Below, in pieces: positions 18,695 through 27,923 of a DNA stretch of 64,000 bases. How positions within the stretch are numbered: the stretch's first letter is position 1; every line of letters begins with the position of its first letter. Position numbers and translations under genes: made by a program. The stretch comes from Cyclobacteriaceae bacterium (GTDB lineage: Bacteria; Bacteroidota; Bacteroidia; Cytophagales; Cyclobacteriaceae). The notes under the pieces are model-generated. The model saw nothing but the letters and a program-made list of their open reading frames with translations. It made no database searches and was not told the DNA's origin. The stretch spans positions 62,001-126,000 of the forward strand of contig JALHOT010000003.1 of assembly GCA_022842845.1 (NCBI GenBank), written 5' to 3'.

Positions 18695-19840
18695 ATGAAA
18701 TTCGCTACCAAAGCAGTACACGCAGGTGTTGCGCCCGATCCATCTACCGGTGCTATTATGACACCCATTTTCCAAACATCAACCTATGTGCAAGAGGGAC
18801 CGGCTCAACATAAAGGTTATGCCTATGCAAGAGGTGCTAACCCTACGCGCGCCAGTCTACAAAAAAGCATTGCCGCCCTGGAGAACGGGAAGTTTGCACT
18901 TTGTTTTTCATCAGGCATGGGTGCAACTGATGCGGTGGTTAAATTATTGAAGCCAGGCGATGAGGTGATTACCAGCAATGACTTGTATGGTGGTACTTAT
19001 CGCATGTTTACCAAGATCTATGAAAAATTTGGTATAAAATTTCATTTCATCGATCTGACCAACAGCGCTAACATACAGCCGCTGGTGAATGATAAAACAA
19101 AATTGATTTGGGTAGAGACCCCTACCAATCCTTTAATGAATATTGTTGACATCCGTGCATGTGCTGCTATTGCCAAAAAGCACAGCCTGTTACTGGCTGT
19201 CGATAATACTTTCGCTTCGCCTTATTTACAAAATCCATTAGACCTGGGGGCTGATATTGTCATGCACTCCGTGACTAAATATTTGGGTGGTCACTCCGAT
19301 GTGATCATGGGTGCATTGGTGGTTAATGATGAAAAACTTCACCAGGAGCTTGCCTTTATCCATAACTCTTGTGGTGCTGTACCAGGTCCCCAAGATTCTT
19401 TCCTGGTGTTGCGTGGTATCAAAACACTGCACTTGCGCATGGAAAGACATTGTATCAACGGAAAGAAAATTGCTGATTTTTTAAAAGCACATCCAAAAGT
19501 GGGGCGTGTATACTGGCCGGGTTTTACAGATCACCCCAACCATGCTATTGCTAAGAGTCAGATGAAAGATTTTGGTGGCATGCTGTCATTTACTTTAAAA
19601 GACGACAGCATTGAAAAAGCCCATACCTTGATGAAGAGTGTCGAGCTATTCGCCCTGGCAGAATCTTTAGGTGGTGTTGAATCATTGATCAATCACCCGG
19701 CTTCTATGACACACGCCAGTATTCCTAAAGAAGAAAGATTGAAAAGTGGTTTGGTTGATTCACTCATGCGCTTGAGCATTGGCGTAGAAGACGCTGATGA
19801 TTTAATCAGTGATCTGGAACAAGCCCTGACAAAAGTTTAA
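18695..19840 (+). CDS. Trans-sulfuration PLP enzyme (cystathionine gamma-synthase / gamma-lyase type)
   Basis: 'YARGANPTRASLQKSIAALENGKFALCFSSGMGA', PLP-lysine motif 'DIVMHSVTKYLGGHSDVIMG', 'SLGGVESLINHPASMTHASIPKEER'. Synthase versus lyase cannot be settled by eye. Confidence 0.9.
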   Translation: MKFATKAVHAGVAPDPSTGAIMTPIFQTSTYVQEGPAQHKGYAYARGANPTRASLQKSIAALENGKFALCFSSGMGATDAVVKLLKPGDEVITSNDLYGGTYRMFTKIYEKFGIKFHFIDLTNSANIQPLVNDKTKLIWVETPTNPLMNIVDIRACAAIAKKHSLLLAVDNTFASPYLQNPLDLGADIVMHSVTKYLGGHSDVIMGALVVNDEKLHQELAFIHNSCGAVPGPQDSFLVLRGIKTLHLRMERHCINGKKIADFLKAHPKVGRVYWPGFTDHPNHAIAKSQMKDFGGMLSFTLKDDSIEKAHTLMKSVELFALAESLGGVESLINHPASMTHASIPKEERLKSGLVDSLMRLSIGVEDADDLISDLEQALTKV

Positions 19841-19854
19841 ATTATATCAAATAA

Positions 19855-19895
19855 GAAAAGAGTCTCTTGGCGTTAAGCATCAAGAGACTCTTTTC
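19855..19895. terminator. Bidirectional terminator between convergent genes
   Basis: GAAAAGAGTCTCTTG / CAAGAGACTCTTTTC: 15-bp perfect stem, 11-nt loop. Confidence 0.85.
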
Positions 19896-19897
19896 TT

Positions 19898-20212
19898 TTA
19901 TCCTCGTTTCTGCATGTTGTTGTTTCGGGCTCTATGAATGGCATGATTGGCACGGTGCTGTTTACGTTGCAGTTCACGTCTTTCGTGCATAGTTACCACA
20001 CCATCTGCTTTAGCTATACACTCGCTATTTCTGATGTGTCTTTGTTGTTTATTTAAGAGAACTGCCTCTCCCGGTGTAATCTCACCCTGCTGTCTTCCCT
20101 GAGCTATGCGAACACGCTGTGCTCTTTGTCGGCTGTTAATAGGTGCGTTAACTTGTGCCTCTGCTATGATGACTCCCAATAACAGACCTGCGATAATGAC
20201 TATCTTTTTCAT
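19898..20212 (-). CDS. Small, very basic exported protein with two internal repeats
   Basis: MKKIVIIAGLLLGVIIAEAQ signal peptide, then Arg/Gln/His-rich body with repeated 'GEITPGEAVLLNKQQ' / 'GVVTMHERRELQRKQ'. Confidence 0.75.
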   Translation of the reverse strand: MKKIVIIAGLLLGVIIAEAQVNAPINSRQRAQRVRIAQGRQQGEITPGEAVLLNKQQRHIRNSECIAKADGVVTMHERRELQRKQHRANHAIHRARNNNMQKRG

Positions 20213-20275
20213 AAGCATTTTTATGACTTTGACTTAAGAAGTCAGCAAAGGTTTAATACCGTAGTATAAATATTT

Positions 20276-22345
20276 TTAGGCGATGGGGAATTTGATGATG
20301 AACTCACTGCCCTTACCCGGTGCGCTGTTCAATATTATATCGCCTTGCAGGCGATCCACCAATGTCTTCACAATGGCTAAGCCCAGGCCATTAGAACTTT
20401 CCCCCCCTGTAGGCCTTGCGCTTAAACGCTTAAACTTTTGATATATCAGTTTTTTATCAAAATCCTGAAAGCCCGGCCCTTGATCTTTCACTGCAATCCA
20501 CGCCATATTTCCTTCTATACCAGATGACAGCTGAATTACTGAACCTTTTGGTGAAAATTTGATGGCATTAGAAATTAAGTTATCCAGAATTCTGCTCAGG
20601 TATTCAACATCCGATTGTACCTCTTCAAGGGCTCCATCTTCCAGTTTAATATCCATGCCTTTGGCAAGTGCAACTGATCGGAAAATATCAAGCCTGGCTT
20701 TCATAAAAGCATTGATATTGATGGGCGCCTTCAATACATTTCTATTCTCCTCTATTTCATGCACATCCAATAAATCGGTGATTAGGTCAATACCCGATTG
20801 TGTAGAACTCTCAATCATTTTGAGCAACTTGGCTTGTTCTTCATTCAGCTTGCCATCTAAACGAATTACTTCTACCAAACCCCGAATTCGATTAAGCGGT
20901 GATTTTAAATCGTGGGCCACAATACTCATCAAAGTATCCTTCTCATGATTCAAATCAGAGAGTTTATGATTCTGTCGCGCCAATTCCTCGTTTTGCTGGA
21001 GAATTTCAACACGCTGTTTTTCTATTTCAGCATTTTGCTGCGCCAAGGCATTGTTCACCGCTTCTCTTTTTCTTCCATTTCTCCAAATGACAAAACCTAG
21101 TAAAAGGAAAGATGAAGCCACTACAATTAAAGCAATGTTTTGATAACGTTGCTGTGTAATAATGGCCTGATTGCGCTCTTCATTAAGTTTCAATAACTTA
21201 TTCTCCTGATCCTTTTTCTCTATCTGTAATTCAAACTGTAGCCTTTCAATTTGCCTCGCAACATCAAGATCTTTCAACGAATCTCTCAAAATAAGATACT
21301 TATTATAGTTGCTTAACTGATCGGAGGGGAGTGATAATTTACCGGCTACCTTAGACAAATAAAGGTGTGCCTCCATTTGCAAAACAAGGTCTTTGATATC
21401 CTTGGCTATTCGAAGTCCCCTTTCGAATTCTGTTTTCGCTTTGGCGTAGTCACCCTTCAGAAAATTAATCTTACCCAAGGTAATGTGGGCTCTTGGTTGA
21501 AACCGAACGAGTGCACTTCTGCTAATAACATCGTATCCGATCTTAAAAATTTCTTCCGCTTCTTTAATTTTATTGTCTTCGATGAAATTCTCTGCCAGGA
21601 ATATTCTTATCTCCGCCAGGTTAATTTCATCATGCGTTGCCGTGTAGCCGGAGTCTGCCTTCAGATAACATTCTGTGGCTTTACCATAATCGCCCGCTTC
21701 ATTATACAGTCGACCCAGGTAAGTCCAGGCAGACATAATATCGCGGGTATTCTTTAAGTCCAGGCGTATGACCAATGCCTTTTTGAAGAATTCTTCAGAC
21801 TTGATGTAATCTCTCTGTGTTTTGTACAAACTGGCCAGGCTTTGATAGCCATAGGCCATGCCTGTTGAATCGGGCAATGATTCAAATAATGGGATTGCTT
21901 CAAGAAAATAATTGTAGGCGCGGGAGAGTAAGCCCTGATCAAAAAAGATACGCCCCAAATTATTTTTTGCATGGGCAATTTGAAGGGTATCTTTTTGTTC
22001 TATCCCAATTTCAAGGGCTTTGGTATAAGCATCATAGGCTGCCAGTCTATCGCCTTTATAATTGAAAGCAACCCCTATAAAATTATAAGGTCGGGCCAAT
22101 CCCAGGCCGAGCTTGAGCTTTTCGCCTAATTCCCTGGCTTTGTTGCTATAAAATATAGTGCTGTCGGGGTGTGCAAAACGATATTCAAAGGCCAGGTCAC
22201 CTAAAAGTGCAAACTGCTCTACGCCATCGGTGGTGGCTGCCAATTGTGCCTTTATTTTGTTGATTCGTTCATAATTCTGCGACCAAACTGCGAAAGGCAG
22301 TATTAAAAAAATGAAAACAGCGATTAAAGTAAATCTCAAAGACAT
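20276..22345 (-). CDS. Sensor histidine kinase with N-terminal signal peptide and TPR repeats
   Basis: MSLRFTLIAVFIFLILPFAVWSQ, TPRs, TM 'IALIVVASSFLLLGFVIW', H-box 'LMSIVAHDLKSPLNRIRGL', N/G boxes 'LDNLISNAIKFS', 'GPGF..', 'SNGLGLAIVKTLVDRLQGDI'. Confidence 0.92.
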   Translation of the reverse strand: MSLRFTLIAVFIFLILPFAVWSQNYERINKIKAQLAATTDGVEQFALLGDLAFEYRFAHPDSTIFYSNKARELGEKLKLGLGLARPYNFIGVAFNYKGDRLAAYDAYTKALEIGIEQKDTLQIAHAKNNLGRIFFDQGLLSRAYNYFLEAIPLFESLPDSTGMAYGYQSLASLYKTQRDYIKSEEFFKKALVIRLDLKNTRDIMSAWTYLGRLYNEAGDYGKATECYLKADSGYTATHDEINLAEIRIFLAENFIEDNKIKEAEEIFKIGYDVISRSALVRFQPRAHITLGKINFLKGDYAKAKTEFERGLRIAKDIKDLVLQMEAHLYLSKVAGKLSLPSDQLSNYNKYLILRDSLKDLDVARQIERLQFELQIEKKDQENKLLKLNEERNQAIITQQRYQNIALIVVASSFLLLGFVIWRNGRKREAVNNALAQQNAEIEKQRVEILQQNEELARQNHKLSDLNHEKDTLMSIVAHDLKSPLNRIRGLVEVIRLDGKLNEEQAKLLKMIESSTQSGIDLITDLLDVHEIEENRNVLKAPININAFMKARLDIFRSVALAKGMDIKLEDGALEEVQSDVEYLSRILDNLISNAIKFSPKGSVIQLSSGIEGNMAWIAVKDQGPGFQDFDKKLIYQKFKRLSARPTGGESSNGLGLAIVKTLVDRLQGDIILNSAPGKGSEFIIKFPIA

Positions 22346-22737
22346 CTTATACAAAACTACCTAAAATAATGGCGTACCCGGAATGCTTTTGCTGAAGCCC
22401 TGCAAATTTTTTATGAGGTTTTTCAAAGTGTCCCTATTTATCTGGTGATACTGTTATCTGCCTCTTTTACAATTAATCAGCAGGAAGAACTTCAATAAAG
22501 GTAGAAAGCCCGTGCGTTCAAAGATTCTTTATTTCTTGTCTGCCTCAAATTCTTTCATCACTCCTCATCACGTAGATTTGGTAGTTAAGGTTTCAATTTT
22601 GTCCAAAGCTTTTGCTCAATTTTTCTTTGATACAATTCATCGGCTGAATTAAAGGTTGCTGAGTAAGATATCATTTCACCCAAAAAAAATGGCTTGCGGC
22701 CCAAGTGCTATGGGTAATGACATTGCTTTTAGATACA

Positions 22738-23961
22738 TTAATCCTTCTCGATAAAATTCAAGTCACGGGCAAAGGTTTCATTTAAAAAGCGCAAAGCAAT
22801 CAAGGCTATCACAATAGTCCCACTTCCTACAACAAAAGCACCCCAGGTAATACCCACAACAGGGCGCAGCAAGCCAAAAATGGCTACTAAAGGAACAACA
22901 GTGCCGCGGATGAAATTGGGAACAGAGGTAGCTACGGTTGAGCGCAAATTAGTGCCGAATTGCTCAGCTGCAATCGTTACGAATAAGGCCCAATAACCGG
23001 TGCCTACACCTAAGCCGAAGCAAATTACATAGAATACAGTAGGCGAATCTGATGGATTAAAAAGATAGGCTATGATAAACACAAAAGTGATGATGATGTA
23101 GAGCAACACCACTTTTCGCCTTGATTGTAGCCATTGACTGATCAAACCACTACTCAAATCGCCCACAGCTAAGCCGATATAACTAAACATCACGGCATCA
23201 CCTGCAATGATGGTACCTGTTACCCCAAGGGCTTTGGCAAATTCTGGTGAGAAACTGATAAGAATGCCAATGACAAACCAAATGGGCAAACCAATAAAAA
23301 TGCAAGAAACGAATCGTTGAAGCCTATCGCGATTGGTAAACAACTGAAAAAAATTACCCCGTGCTACATTCTCCGACTTTAGCTTTTCGAACATGCCCGA
23401 TTCAAAAATGCTTACCCGCGCAATCAATAATAATAAACCTAAGCCTCCACCAATAAAGTAGGCAACCTGCCAATCAAATTGACGCGCAACAATGTTGGCC
23501 AACACGGCACCCATTAAGCCCACAGAAGCTACAATGGTGGTACCATAGCCACGCAATTCTTTTGATAATACTTCTGATACGAGTGTAATACCCGCCCCTA
23601 ACTCACCTGCCAAACCAATACCTGCTATAAAACGAAGCAAGGCGTATTGATCTACCGTTGTAACAAAACCATTACCAATGTTCGCCAATGAGTAGAGTAA
23701 GATGGAACCGAAGAGCACTGATAAGCGACCTCGCTTATCTCCCATAATTCCCCAAATAATGCCCCCCACGAGCAAACCAAACATTTGTGCCTGTATCAGG
23801 AATTCACCTGTGCTCATCAAGGCATCTTCTGGTACCCCCAAACTTCTAAGGCTGGTAATGCGAACTATACTGAATAAGAGCAAGTCGTAGATATCTACAA
23901 AATAACCAAGTGCGGCAACGACAACTGGAACAGAATAGAGAGAACGGTAGTCTGGTTTCAT
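22738..23961 (-). CDS. MFS transporter
   Basis: 12-TM-like hydrophobic profile; 'GIIWGIMGDKRGRLSVLFGSILLYS' MFS loop motif. Confidence 0.9.
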   Translation of the reverse strand: MKPDYRSLYSVPVVVAALGYFVDIYDLLLFSIVRITSLRSLGVPEDALMSTGEFLIQAQMFGLLVGGIIWGIMGDKRGRLSVLFGSILLYSLANIGNGFVTTVDQYALLRFIAGIGLAGELGAGITLVSEVLSKELRGYGTTIVASVGLMGAVLANIVARQFDWQVAYFIGGGLGLLLLIARVSIFESGMFEKLKSENVARGNFFQLFTNRDRLQRFVSCIFIGLPIWFVIGILISFSPEFAKALGVTGTIIAGDAVMFSYIGLAVGDLSSGLISQWLQSRRKVVLLYIIITFVFIIAYLFNPSDSPTVFYVICFGLGVGTGYWALFVTIAAEQFGTNLRSTVATSVPNFIRGTVVPLVAIFGLLRPVVGITWGAFVVGSGTIVIALIALRFLNETFARDLNFIEKD

Positions 23962-24153
23962 TATTTTTATGGGGTCATTCTTCTGCTAAGAAGCGTTTTT
24001 GGTAAATTATAAGGTTCAGCCAGTGTAAGCCTGACAGTAGTTAGGCTCCCAAAAAACGAAATTTACCATTCATAAAAAAGCACCATTTTCTCCGCCTCTT
24101 AATTAGTAACTCATTACTCGTAAAAAACCGATCAATCGGAAAACCAAAACACT

Positions 24154-27100
24154 ATGAAGAAAATTGTTCTACTCAGTTTCGTGCTGGCTTTTATGGCTTA
24201 TGCAGGCCTGGCACAGAAAAAGAGCAGTGCCCCCGCCAAGGCTACTGTTTCTTACGATGAAAAACTTTACGCAGGCATGGAGTGGCGCAGCATCGGCCCG
24301 TACCGTGGGGGCCGCTCAGCAGCTGTCACAGGAGTGCCTGGCAAGTCAAACCTGTTTTATATGGGATCTGTGGGTAGTGGTTTGTGGCGCACTACAGATG
24401 GTGGAGGTAGTTGGGAAAATATTTCCGATGGATTCTTCGGTAATTCAATAGGCGCTGTGGCCGTAAGCGAATGGGACAATAACGTGATTTACGTTGGTGG
24501 CGGAGAAGTAACGGTACGCGGTAATGTGTCTTTTGGTGAAGGTGTTTACAAATCACTCGATGCCGGTAAAACCTGGAGCCATATTGGTTTGAAAGACTCT
24601 AAGCATGTAGTGCGCTTGCGCATTCATCCAAAAAATCCTGATGTTGTATATGCTGCTGTGTTGGGTGATTTGTTTAAATCATCTGACGATAGAGGCGTTT
24701 ACAAAACAGAAGATGGTGGAAAAAGCTGGAAGCGTGTGCTCTTCGCCAATGCTGATGCCGGTGCAACCGATCTTTGCTTTGATCCTAACAACCCACGTGT
24801 GCTCTACGCGTCAACCTGGCGCATTCGCAGAACACCTTACAGCCTGGAGAGTGGTGGTGAAGGTTCTGCCCTTTGGAAAAGTACCGATGCCGGTGAAACA
24901 TGGACTAACATATCAGCTAACAATGGGCTACCCAAAGGTGTTTGGGGCATTTCTGGCGTAACTGTTTCTCCGGTTAATTCAAACCGCGTGTATGCTATTA
25001 TAGAAAATGACAATGGCGGTGTGTACCGCTCTGATGATGCAGGCAAAACCTGGAGAAAGATGAATGACGACCGTGCCCTTCGCCAAAGAGCCTGGTACTA
25101 CTCACGCATTTATGCTGACACTAAAGAGGAAGATATGGTATACGTTGTAAACGTAGCTTATCATCGTTCCAAAGATGGTGGCAAAACTTTCCAGGCATTT
25201 AATGCTGCGCATGGCGACCATCACGATATGTGGATTGCTCCAGAAGACAATCAGCGCATGATTATGGCAGATGATGGTGGCGGAAGCATTTCGTATGATG
25301 GTGGCAATAACTGGTCAACCTACCATAACCAGCCAACTGCTCAGTTCTACAGAGTGATCACAGACAACCACTTCCCCTACAGAATTTATGGTGCACAACA
25401 AGATAACTCTACCGTAAGAATTCTGCACCGTACGGATGGCTCCAGCATTGGTGAACGCGATTGGGAAGAAACAGCCGGAGGAGAAAGCGGACACATTGCT
25501 GTAGACCCAACTGATTTAGATGTGGTGTATGGTGGCAGTTATGATGGTTACTTAACACGTCTCAACCACCGTACAAAAGAAGAACGCAGCATCAATGCCT
25601 GGCCTGATAACCCTATGGGTCATGGGGCAGAAGGCGCTAAGTATCGCTTTCAGTGGAACTTCCCAATCTTCTTTTCTCCACACGACAATAAAAAATTATA
25701 TGCTGCCTCCAACGTATTGCACGTAACACGCAACGGTGGCGAGAGCTGGGAAATTATCAGCCCGGATTTAACCCGTAATGATGCCAGCAAAATGGGGCCG
25801 AGCGGTGGTCCTGTTACAAAAGACAATACTAGCGTTGAATACTACTGTACCATTTTTGCTGTGGGCGAATCGCCTTATGAAAAAGATGTTATTGTAGCCG
25901 GTTCAGATGATGGTTTACTACACATCACAAAAGATGGTGGTAAGAATTGGGAAAAGATTACACCAGCCGGCATGCCAGAATGGACGATGTTTAACAGTGT
26001 AGAGTTTGATCCGCATAGCAAAGGCGGTTTGTATGTTGCCGGTACGCGTTATAAGTCTGGCGACTATGAGCCTTACTTGTATAAATCAAAAGACTATGGA
26101 AAAACCTGGGCGAAAATTACTGATGGCATCAAAGCTCCGCACTTTACGCGTGTGTTGCGCGTAGATCCTAAAAGAGCAGGTTTGCTGTATGCCGGAACTG
26201 AGTTTGGCATGTACGTATCCTTTGATGATGGTGCCAGCTGGAAACCCTTCCAGTTAAACTTACCAAAAGTGCCCATAACAGATTTAACCATCAAGAACGA
26301 CAACCTGATTGCTGCCACTCAAGGTAGAAGCTTCTGGATTATCGATGATTTAACACCACTGCATCAGCTAAATGAAAATGTTGCGAAAGCAGATTTTCAT
26401 TTATTCAAACCTATGCCCAGCTACCGCATGAATGGCAGCCAGGGTGGATGGAGAGGCGAATCGAAAACCGAAGGAAAAAATCATCCTAATGGTGTTATGA
26501 TTCATTACTTCGTGAAAGACACCGCTAAACTTGCAGCTTCAATAGAGATTATGGAGTTAAATGGTACCCTGATTAAAAAATTCAGCACCAAGCCAGATAA
26601 AAAGGCAAAGGAAGAAGAGCTGCGCGTGAAAGCAGGTTTCAACCGATACGTCTGGAATATGCGTTATCCAAATGCTGATGGCTTCGATGGTTTGATTATG
26701 TGGGGCGGTGGTTTGAATGGACCAAAAGCGGTGCCAGGCAAATACAAAGCTCGCTTAACCGTTAATGGCAAAACACAAGAAACAGAATTTGAAATTGTAA
26801 AAGATCCACGCACTGAAGGTACCGCTGCGGATATGAAGGCGCAATTCGATTTCTTAATTCAGGTGCGCGACAAACTCAGCGAGACCAACAATGCAGTGAA
26901 GCGAATCCGCTCAGCACGCGAGCAGATCAATCGCGTAACTGAACCGATGAAGGGCAAAGAAGATATGAAGGATGTAACTGAACTTGCCAAAACCATTTTA
27001 AGCGATATGAAGAAAATTGAAGAAGCTTTGTATCAGACTAAAAACAGAAGCGGACAAGATCCACTAAACTTCCCTATACGCTTAAACAACAAACTTGCCG

Positions 27101-27291
27101 GCCTCAGCGGTGAAGCCAGTGGCAGCGATTACAAACCTACTGAACAAGTTAAAGCTGTTTATAAAGAAATCAGTGGTAAGATTGATGAGCAATTAGCAGC
27201 CTTCAATAAAATTGTAACCCAAGACGTACCTAAGCTGAACACTCTGGTGAAACAGAAAAATGTTGATGCCGTTGTGTTGTCAGAACAATAA
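24154..27291 (+). CDS. Exported VPS10/sortilin-like BNR-repeat protein
   Basis: Signal peptide; repeated Asp-box motifs 'YKSLDAGKTWSHI', 'YKTEDGGKSWKRV', 'WKSTDAGETWTNI', 'YRSDDAGKTWRKM', 'YKSKDYGKTWAKI'; start 'EWRSIGPYRGGRSAAVTGV'. Confidence 0.9.
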   Translation: MKKIVLLSFVLAFMAYAGLAQKKSSAPAKATVSYDEKLYAGMEWRSIGPYRGGRSAAVTGVPGKSNLFYMGSVGSGLWRTTDGGGSWENISDGFFGNSIGAVAVSEWDNNVIYVGGGEVTVRGNVSFGEGVYKSLDAGKTWSHIGLKDSKHVVRLRIHPKNPDVVYAAVLGDLFKSSDDRGVYKTEDGGKSWKRVLFANADAGATDLCFDPNNPRVLYASTWRIRRTPYSLESGGEGSALWKSTDAGETWTNISANNGLPKGVWGISGVTVSPVNSNRVYAIIENDNGGVYRSDDAGKTWRKMNDDRALRQRAWYYSRIYADTKEEDMVYVVNVAYHRSKDGGKTFQAFNAAHGDHHDMWIAPEDNQRMIMADDGGGSISYDGGNNWSTYHNQPTAQFYRVITDNHFPYRIYGAQQDNSTVRILHRTDGSSIGERDWEETAGGESGHIAVDPTDLDVVYGGSYDGYLTRLNHRTKEERSINAWPDNPMGHGAEGAKYRFQWNFPIFFSPHDNKKLYAASNVLHVTRNGGESWEIISPDLTRNDASKMGPSGGPVTKDNTSVEYYCTIFAVGESPYEKDVIVAGSDDGLLHITKDGGKNWEKITPAGMPEWTMFNSVEFDPHSKGGLYVAGTRYKSGDYEPYLYKSKDYGKTWAKITDGIKAPHFTRVLRVDPKRAGLLYAGTEFGMYVSFDDGASWKPFQLNLPKVPITDLTIKNDNLIAATQGRSFWIIDDLTPLHQLNENVAKADFHLFKPMPSYRMNGSQGGWRGESKTEGKNHPNGVMIHYFVKDTAKLAASIEIMELNGTLIKKFSTKPDKKAKEEELRVKAGFNRYVWNMRYPNADGFDGLIMWGGGLNGPKAVPGKYKARLTVNGKTQETEFEIVKDPRTEGTAADMKAQFDFLIQVRDKLSETNNAVKRIRSAREQINRVTEPMKGKEDMKDVTELAKTILSDMKKIEEALYQTKNRSGQDPLNFPIRLNNKLAGLSGEASGSDYKPTEQVKAVYKEISGKIDEQLAAFNKIVTQDVPKLNTLVKQKNVDAVVLSEQ

Positions 27292-27341
27292 ATTGATCTT
27301 TACGTAAGAGCCTTGCGCGATGCAGGATTCTTCAAAAGGTT

Positions 27342-27770
27342 TCAACTAATAACAGAAAGTAGCCGCTCAGGAATAGCGGCTACTTTTCTTTTTTCATAAT
27401 CAAAACAAACAATACCTGTTTTACCTCTTGCTACCTCTTTACCGCTTGCTTCATTCAACACGAGGTACAGTAAATCAAAACCATATTTGTTAATATCGGC
27501 TACAGCCAGTTGAATAGACAATACATCTCCCAAAAAGGCCTCTGCTTTATAAATCACCAAAGCATCTGATATAATCTGGCCCACACTGCCTTCAAAGCTT
27601 ACCTCATCTTTAAAACCATGCGCTCGGTAAAAATTAATACGGGCCTGTTGCATCAGCACCAGCATGTTATCATTGCCTACATGCGCTCCGTAGTTGAGGT
27701 CGTTCACACGTACGGTGAGGCTCGTAGCATAGATAAAGTGTTCAGGAAGGTCCAGTTGAAGGCGTGCCAT
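27342..27770 (-). CDS. Acyl-CoA thioesterase-like (4HBT hotdog-fold) protein
   Basis: 'VRVNDLNYGAHVGNDNMLVLMQQARINFYRAHGF' is typical of the hotdog thioesterase family. Confidence 0.82.
   Translation of the reverse strand: MARLQLDLPEHFIYATSLTVRVNDLNYGAHVGNDNMLVLMQQARINFYRAHGFKDEVSFEGSVGQIISDALVIYKAEAFLGDVLSIQLAVADINKYGFDLLYLVLNEASGKEVARGKTGIVCFDYEKRKVAAIPERLLSVIS
27356..27393 (+). terminator. Rho-independent terminator of the 24154-27291 gene, inside the 3' end of the convergent CDS
   Basis: AAAGTAGCCGCT-CAGGAAT-AGCGGCTACTTT followed by TCTTTTTTC. Confidence 0.75.
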
Positions 27771-27923
27771 ATTCTTTTTCCAAAACTACACAGCTTTAGG
27801 CATATCCAAATCAGGCTCCGTTACACGAATTGCCGATCATTGCAAAATACCGTCCAGCACGTATTGTTTTCATCATACCATACTATCACTTTTAGAGTGA
27901 ATTCTCTTCTGTTTTCTACCGGT

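Noticed and set aside
24164-24451. Out-of-frame ORFs overlapping the VPS10-like gene
   Set aside because: Lie within a well-supported CDS in another frame; Trp/Cys-rich translations lacking domain content.
27618-27923. N-terminal 102 residues of the 2104-aa ORF in the track
   Set aside because: Overlaps the divergent thioesterase gene and its promoter region; a good signal peptide begins at ATG 27924.
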